From contig JANJUH010000088.1 in assembly GCA_024710675.1 (NCBI GenBank), forward strand, positions 1 to 8,593: a stretch of 8,593 nucleotides of DNA, read 5' to 3'. The notes below the pieces were generated by a model. That model was not told the DNA's origin. It worked only from the letters and a program-made list of their open reading frames with translations, and did not search any database. This document shows, piece by piece, positions 6,104 through 8,593 of this stretch. Source of the DNA: Lysobacterales bacterium. Lineage in GTDB: Bacteria > Pseudomonadota > Gammaproteobacteria > Xanthomonadales > SZUA-5. Numbering within the stretch: the first letter of the stretch is position 1; each line of letters begins with the position of its first letter. The translations under genes and the position numbers were made by a program.

Positions 6104-7906
6104 ATGGAACCGTCCTCCAGCTTCCTGTTCCATGCGGTCATCCTGCTGGCCGCGGCCGTCGTCATGGTGCCGATCGCGCGCCGCCTGGGCCTCGGCGCGG
6201 TCCTGGGCTATCTGCTGGCGGGCGTGCTGGTCGGACCGCAGGTCCTGGGTGCACTTGCCGATCCACGATCGGTGCTGACCATCTCCGAGATCGGCGTGGT
6301 GATGCTGCTCTTCCTGCTCGGCCTCGAGTTGTCGCCGGCGCGATTGTGGGCGATGCGGCGCGTGCTCTTCGGCCTCGGCGCGACGCAACTGACGCTGGTC
6401 ACCCTGGTCTTCGCCGCCGCCGCGCTGGCCCTCGGCCTGCCACTGGTGGCGGCCCTCGTGGCCGGCTTTGGCCTTGCGCTGTCATCCACGGCCTTCGCCC
6501 TGCAGATCCTCGGCGAACGCGCCGAGATCGCCAGCGAGCACGGTCGGGCCGCCTTCGGGGTGTCTCTGTTCCAGGACCTGGTGGCCATCCCGGTGCTGGC
6601 ACTGATCCCGCTGCTGGCCGCCGGGGAAGTGGCCCAATCCGAGCGGCCGGCCTGGCAATCGCTGGCGCTGGTGTTCGGGAGCATCCTCGCGGTCGTCGTG
6701 TCAGGGCGCTACCTGCTGCGCCCGCTGTTTCGCGTGGTCGCCGAGAGCCGGATCGTCGAGCTGTTCGCAGCCACCGCCCTGCTGGTCGTGCTCGGTACGG
6801 CCGCCCTGATGCAATCGGCCGGGCTGTCGATGGGGCTGGGTGCCTTCATCGCCGGCGTGCTGCTGGCCGATTCGGAATACCGCCACGAGCTGGAATCGCA
6901 TATCGAGCCCATCAAGGGCCTGCTGCTCGGCCTGTTCTTCGTCGGCGTCGGCATGAATCTCGACCTGCGCCTGCTCGCGGCGGCGCCGGCCACGATCGGC
7001 GGCATCGTCCTCGTGGTGCTCCTCATGCAGGTGCTGGTGATGTGGGCGGTCGGCCGCTACTTCCGTTACAGCCATCGCGCCGCCCTGCTGCTGGCCGCGC
7101 TGTTGGCCTCGGGCAGCGAGTTCGCCTTCGTCGTCTACGCCACCGCCGAGCGCGCCGGACTGCTCGCCACGGACGTGGCCGCCAAGCTCAACCTGGTGGT
7201 CGCGCTGGCGATGGCAGCGACGCCCTTGCTGGTCGCGCTGGTGGCGCGGATCGGCGAGCGCCTCGGCACGCGCGGCGCTTCCGCGCGCGCCTTCGACGAG
7301 CTTCCAGGCGACAGGGTCGATGTGGTGATCGCCGGCTTTGGCCGCGTCGGCCAGATCCCCGGGCGCCTGCTCGCCGCCAACCGCATTCCCTACACCGTCA
7401 TCGAGCCCTCGGCAGACCAGGTCGACTTCAGCCGGCGCTTCGGCTCGGTGGTGCACTATGGTGACCCCGCCCGGCCGGAGATCCTGCGCGCCGCACGGGT
7501 CGGCGAGGCCAGGGTCTTCGTGCTGGCGATCGACGACCCCGAGCACTCGGTGCGGGTGGCGCGCACGCTGCGCCGCCTGTATCCGGAGCTGCCGGTGATC
7601 GCCCGTGCGCGCAACCGCCAGCACGCCTTCGCGCTGATGGACCTCGGCATCGGCTGCATCATCCGTGAGACCTTGTTGTCCAGCCTGGAAATGGGTCGCC
7701 AGATGCTAGAGGCCATGGGCGATCCTGCTGCCGCCGAGAAGATCGAGCGCTTCCGCGCCTTCGACGAGCGCCTGCTGGCCGAGCAGCACCTGCTGCACAC
7801 CGACGAGGCCGCGCTGATCCAGAGCGCACAGCAGGCCCGGCTGGAACTCGAGGCGCTGTTCGAGGCGGCGGCGGACTCAGGAGGTCACGAACGCGCCGGC
7901 GACTGA
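6104..7906 (+). CDS. kefB: KefB/KefC-type glutathione-regulated K+/H+ antiporter
   Basis: The 600-residue inner-membrane protein belongs to the CPA2 cation:proton antiporter family. Kef systems exchange K+ for H+ and acidify the cytoplasm during electrophile stress; they are held closed by glutathione and opened by its conjugates. Residues 1-385 form about 12 hydrophobic segments, with family motifs GLGAVLGYLLAG (29-40), FLLGLELSP (70-78), LSSTAFALQ (126-134) and LFQDLVAIP (155-163). EYRHELESHIEPIKG (258-272) matches the regulatory loop. A cytoplasmic RCK/TrkA-N domain follows, with GFGRVGQIPGRLL (411-423), HYGD (451-454) and RARNR (501-505). Length and N-terminus (MEPSSSF) resemble E. coli KefB as I recall it (601 residues), so ATG 6104 is preferred to GTG 6071. 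The ribosome binding site is weak. The 127-bp divergent gap to the phosphatase gene holds no promoter I would defend. No KefG/KefF ancillary gene is adjacent, so KefB versus KefC is not certain. Confidence 0.92.
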   Translation: MEPSSSFLFHAVILLAAAVVMVPIARRLGLGAVLGYLLAGVLVGPQVLGALADPRSVLTISEIGVVMLLFLLGLELSPARLWAMRRVLFGLGATQLTLVTLVFAAAALALGLPLVAALVAGFGLALSSTAFALQILGERAEIASEHGRAAFGVSLFQDLVAIPVLALIPLLAAGEVAQSERPAWQSLALVFGSILAVVVSGRYLLRPLFRVVAESRIVELFAATALLVVLGTAALMQSAGLSMGLGAFIAGVLLADSEYRHELESHIEPIKGLLLGLFFVGVGMNLDLRLLAAAPATIGGIVLVVLLMQVLVMWAVGRYFRYSHRAALLLAALLASGSEFAFVVYATAERAGLLATDVAAKLNLVVALAMAATPLLVALVARIGERLGTRGASARAFDELPGDRVDVVIAGFGRVGQIPGRLLAANRIPYTVIEPSADQVDFSRRFGSVVHYGDPARPEILRAARVGEARVFVLAIDDPEHSVRVARTLRRLYPELPVIARARNRQHAFALMDLGIGCIIRETLLSSLEMGRQMLEAMGDPAAAEKIERFRAFDERLLAEQHLLHTDEAALIQSAQQARLELEALFEAAADSGGHERAGD

Positions 7907-7924
7907 ATGACGACACCTGCGGCT

Positions 7925-7954
7925 TTGACAGGGACGCTCGAAGCCCGCTACCAT
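7925..7954 (+). promoter_or_regulatory. Sigma70-type promoter for rpmH-rnpA-yidC
   Basis: A perfect -35 box TTGACA (7925-7930) and a -10-like TACCAT (7949-7954) are separated by 18 bases. Transcription would start near 7961, about 30 bases before the rpmH ATG. The boxes lie directly after the kefB stop, giving the ribosomal block its own promoter. Confidence 0.75.
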
Positions 7955-7991
7955 TGTCCTCTTTTCTTCGCCCGATCCATTGGAGATCGCC

Positions 7992-8126
7992 ATGAAGCGT
8001 ACCTTCCAGCCGAGCACGCTCAAGCGCGCCCGCACCCACGGCTTCCGCGCCCGGATGGCCACCAAGAGCGGCCGTGCGGTGATCAATCGCCGTCGCGCCA
8101 AGGGCCGCAAGCGCCTGATCCCCTGA
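7992..8126 (+). CDS. rpmH: 50S ribosomal protein L34
   Basis: The 44-residue, Arg/Lys-rich protein starts MKRTFQPSTLKRARTHGF and ends KGRKRLIP, matching L34 end to end. The family is usually about 44-46 residues. L34 binds 23S rRNA in the large subunit. GGAG at 7982-7985 sits six bases before the ATG. The gene is first behind a strong promoter and is followed after four bases by rnpA, the usual bacterial arrangement. The region upstream holds kefB instead of the more common dnaA/oriC. Confidence 0.98.
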   Translation: MKRTFQPSTLKRARTHGFRARMATKSGRAVINRRRAKGRKRLIP

Positions 8127-8130
8127 GCCA

Positions 8131-8520
8131 GTGACGCCGGGTACGCGGTTTCCACGCGCGGCCCGGCTCCTGCTGCCGCGCGAGTTCGATGCGGTCTTCG
8201 AAGGCGGCCGGCGTGAGCGCGGCCGCTTTTTCGTGGGCGTGCACAAAGCGGGCCCTGGCCCCGGTGCCCGCCTCGGACTCGCGGTGGGCAAGAAGTTCCT
8301 GCCGGCCGCACACGATCGCAATCTCGTGAAACGACTCGCCCGCGAAGCCTTCCGTGCCCGTCGACTGCGTTTGCCGGCGGTGGACATCGTGCTCTCGCCG
8401 ACGCGTGACGTGGCCCAGGGTGATCGCACCAGCCTGCGCGCCGATCTCGATCGCGTGCTCGACCGCATTGCTGCCGGCGCCAGCGTGCCGGCCCCAACCG
8501 GACAGAATCCCTCGCCATGA
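8131..8520 (+). CDS. rnpA: Ribonuclease P protein component
   Basis: The 129-residue basic protein assists the RNase P RNA in removing 5' leaders from pre-tRNAs. The expected order is present: RFPRAARLLLPREFDAVF (6-23), GRFFVGVH (31-38), RLGLAVGKKF (47-56) and the RNA-contacting helix DRNLVKRLAREAFR (62-75). The hallmark RNR is RNL here (R63, N64, L65), with KR (67-68) kept. Residues after about 116 are Ala/Pro/Ser-rich and probably disordered. Translation starts at GTG 8131, four bases after the rpmH stop, without a clear Shine-Dalgarno, so coupling to rpmH is likely. The stop overlaps the yidC ATG by four bases. Identity is secure from motifs and context. Confidence 0.96.
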   Translation: MTPGTRFPRAARLLLPREFDAVFEGGRRERGRFFVGVHKAGPGPGARLGLAVGKKFLPAAHDRNLVKRLAREAFRARRLRLPAVDIVLSPTRDVAQGDRTSLRADLDRVLDRIAAGASVPAPTGQNPSP

Positions 8521-8593
8521 ACCACCTTCGTTTCTTCCTGCTGGCCGGCCTGCTCCTCGTCGGACTGCAACTGTGGGTTGCATGGGAAAAGGA
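8517..8593 (+). CDS. yidC: Membrane protein insertase YidC, N-terminal fragment cut by the window edge
   Basis: Only the first 25 codons are visible: MNHLRFFLLAGLLLVGLQLW followed by VAWEK. One basic residue near the start, a single hydrophobic segment and the closing W-x-x-W-E are typical of the first membrane span of Gram-negative YidC, which inserts and folds inner-membrane proteins. It is not YidD: that protein begins differently and has a Cys-containing PRCRFxPTCS motif. The ATG overlaps the rnpA stop (ATGA), so translational coupling is likely. Position after rnpA supports the call. Confidence 0.85.
   Translation, partial: MNHLRFFLLAGLLLVGLQLWVAWEK

Noticed and set aside
5224..7464. 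A 746-codon open frame on the plus strand, the longest in the window
   Set aside because: It runs antisense through the phosphatase gene and then out of frame through kefB. Its translation is Arg/Ala/Gly-rich with no domain, while both overlapped genes have clear family motifs. Long spurious frames are expected at this GC content.
6701..7624. Minus-strand open frame of 307 codons inside kefB
   Set aside because: Gln/His/Asp-rich antisense translation with no domain; kefB is conserved over the same stretch.
7907..7991. Possible replication origin next to rpmH
   Set aside because: Only 85 bp, no DnaA-box-like sequence or AT-rich stretch; it contains a promoter and ribosome binding site instead.

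Overview
This window is about 8.6 kb of dense, GC-rich proteobacterial chromosome. The order rpmH-rnpA-yidC at the right end, the KefB-type antiporter and the sequence of ribosomal protein L34 suggest a high-GC gammaproteobacterium, perhaps near the Xanthomonadales. That placement is inference from family resemblance alone. Nothing here looks mobile: I see no transposase, integrase, CRISPR array, tRNA or rRNA.

Layout. Positions 2-2029 (+) hold the 3' part of a large exported or surface zinc metallopeptidase with a C-terminal membrane tail. It overlaps by four bases a YhbS-type GNAT acetyltransferase (2026-2577). A flavin-binding dodecin with an unusual lysine-periodic tail follows (2709-2996). 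A 222-bp convergent intergenic region contains several hairpins, including a perfect 10-bp-arm palindrome.

The minus strand from 5976 to 3219 carries a tightly coupled three-gene run. A class C (P4-type) acid phosphatase lipoprotein comes first, then a zinc alcohol/aldehyde reductase of the YahK/CAD type, then N-formylglutamate deformylase (HutG). Both junctions are four-base ATGA overlaps. Divergent from this run, 6104-7906 (+) encodes a KefB/KefC-type K+/H+ antiporter with its cytoplasmic RCK domain.

The right end is the conserved rpmH-rnpA-yidC block. A good sigma70-like promoter (7925-7954) precedes rpmH (L34), four bases separate rpmH from rnpA (RNase P protein), and rnpA overlaps the start of yidC, which leaves the window. 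These genes join translation, tRNA 5' maturation and membrane-protein insertion. Two details differ from the common arrangement: no yidD lies between rnpA and yidC, and kefB rather than dnaA/oriC lies upstream of rpmH.

Overall these are mostly ordinary chromosomal genes. I do not see convincing evidence of a new multi-gene system. The best leads are the dodecin tail with lysine at every third residue, the metallopeptidase with a possible GlyGly-CTERM-like tail, and the unexplained phosphatase-reductase-deformylase operon.
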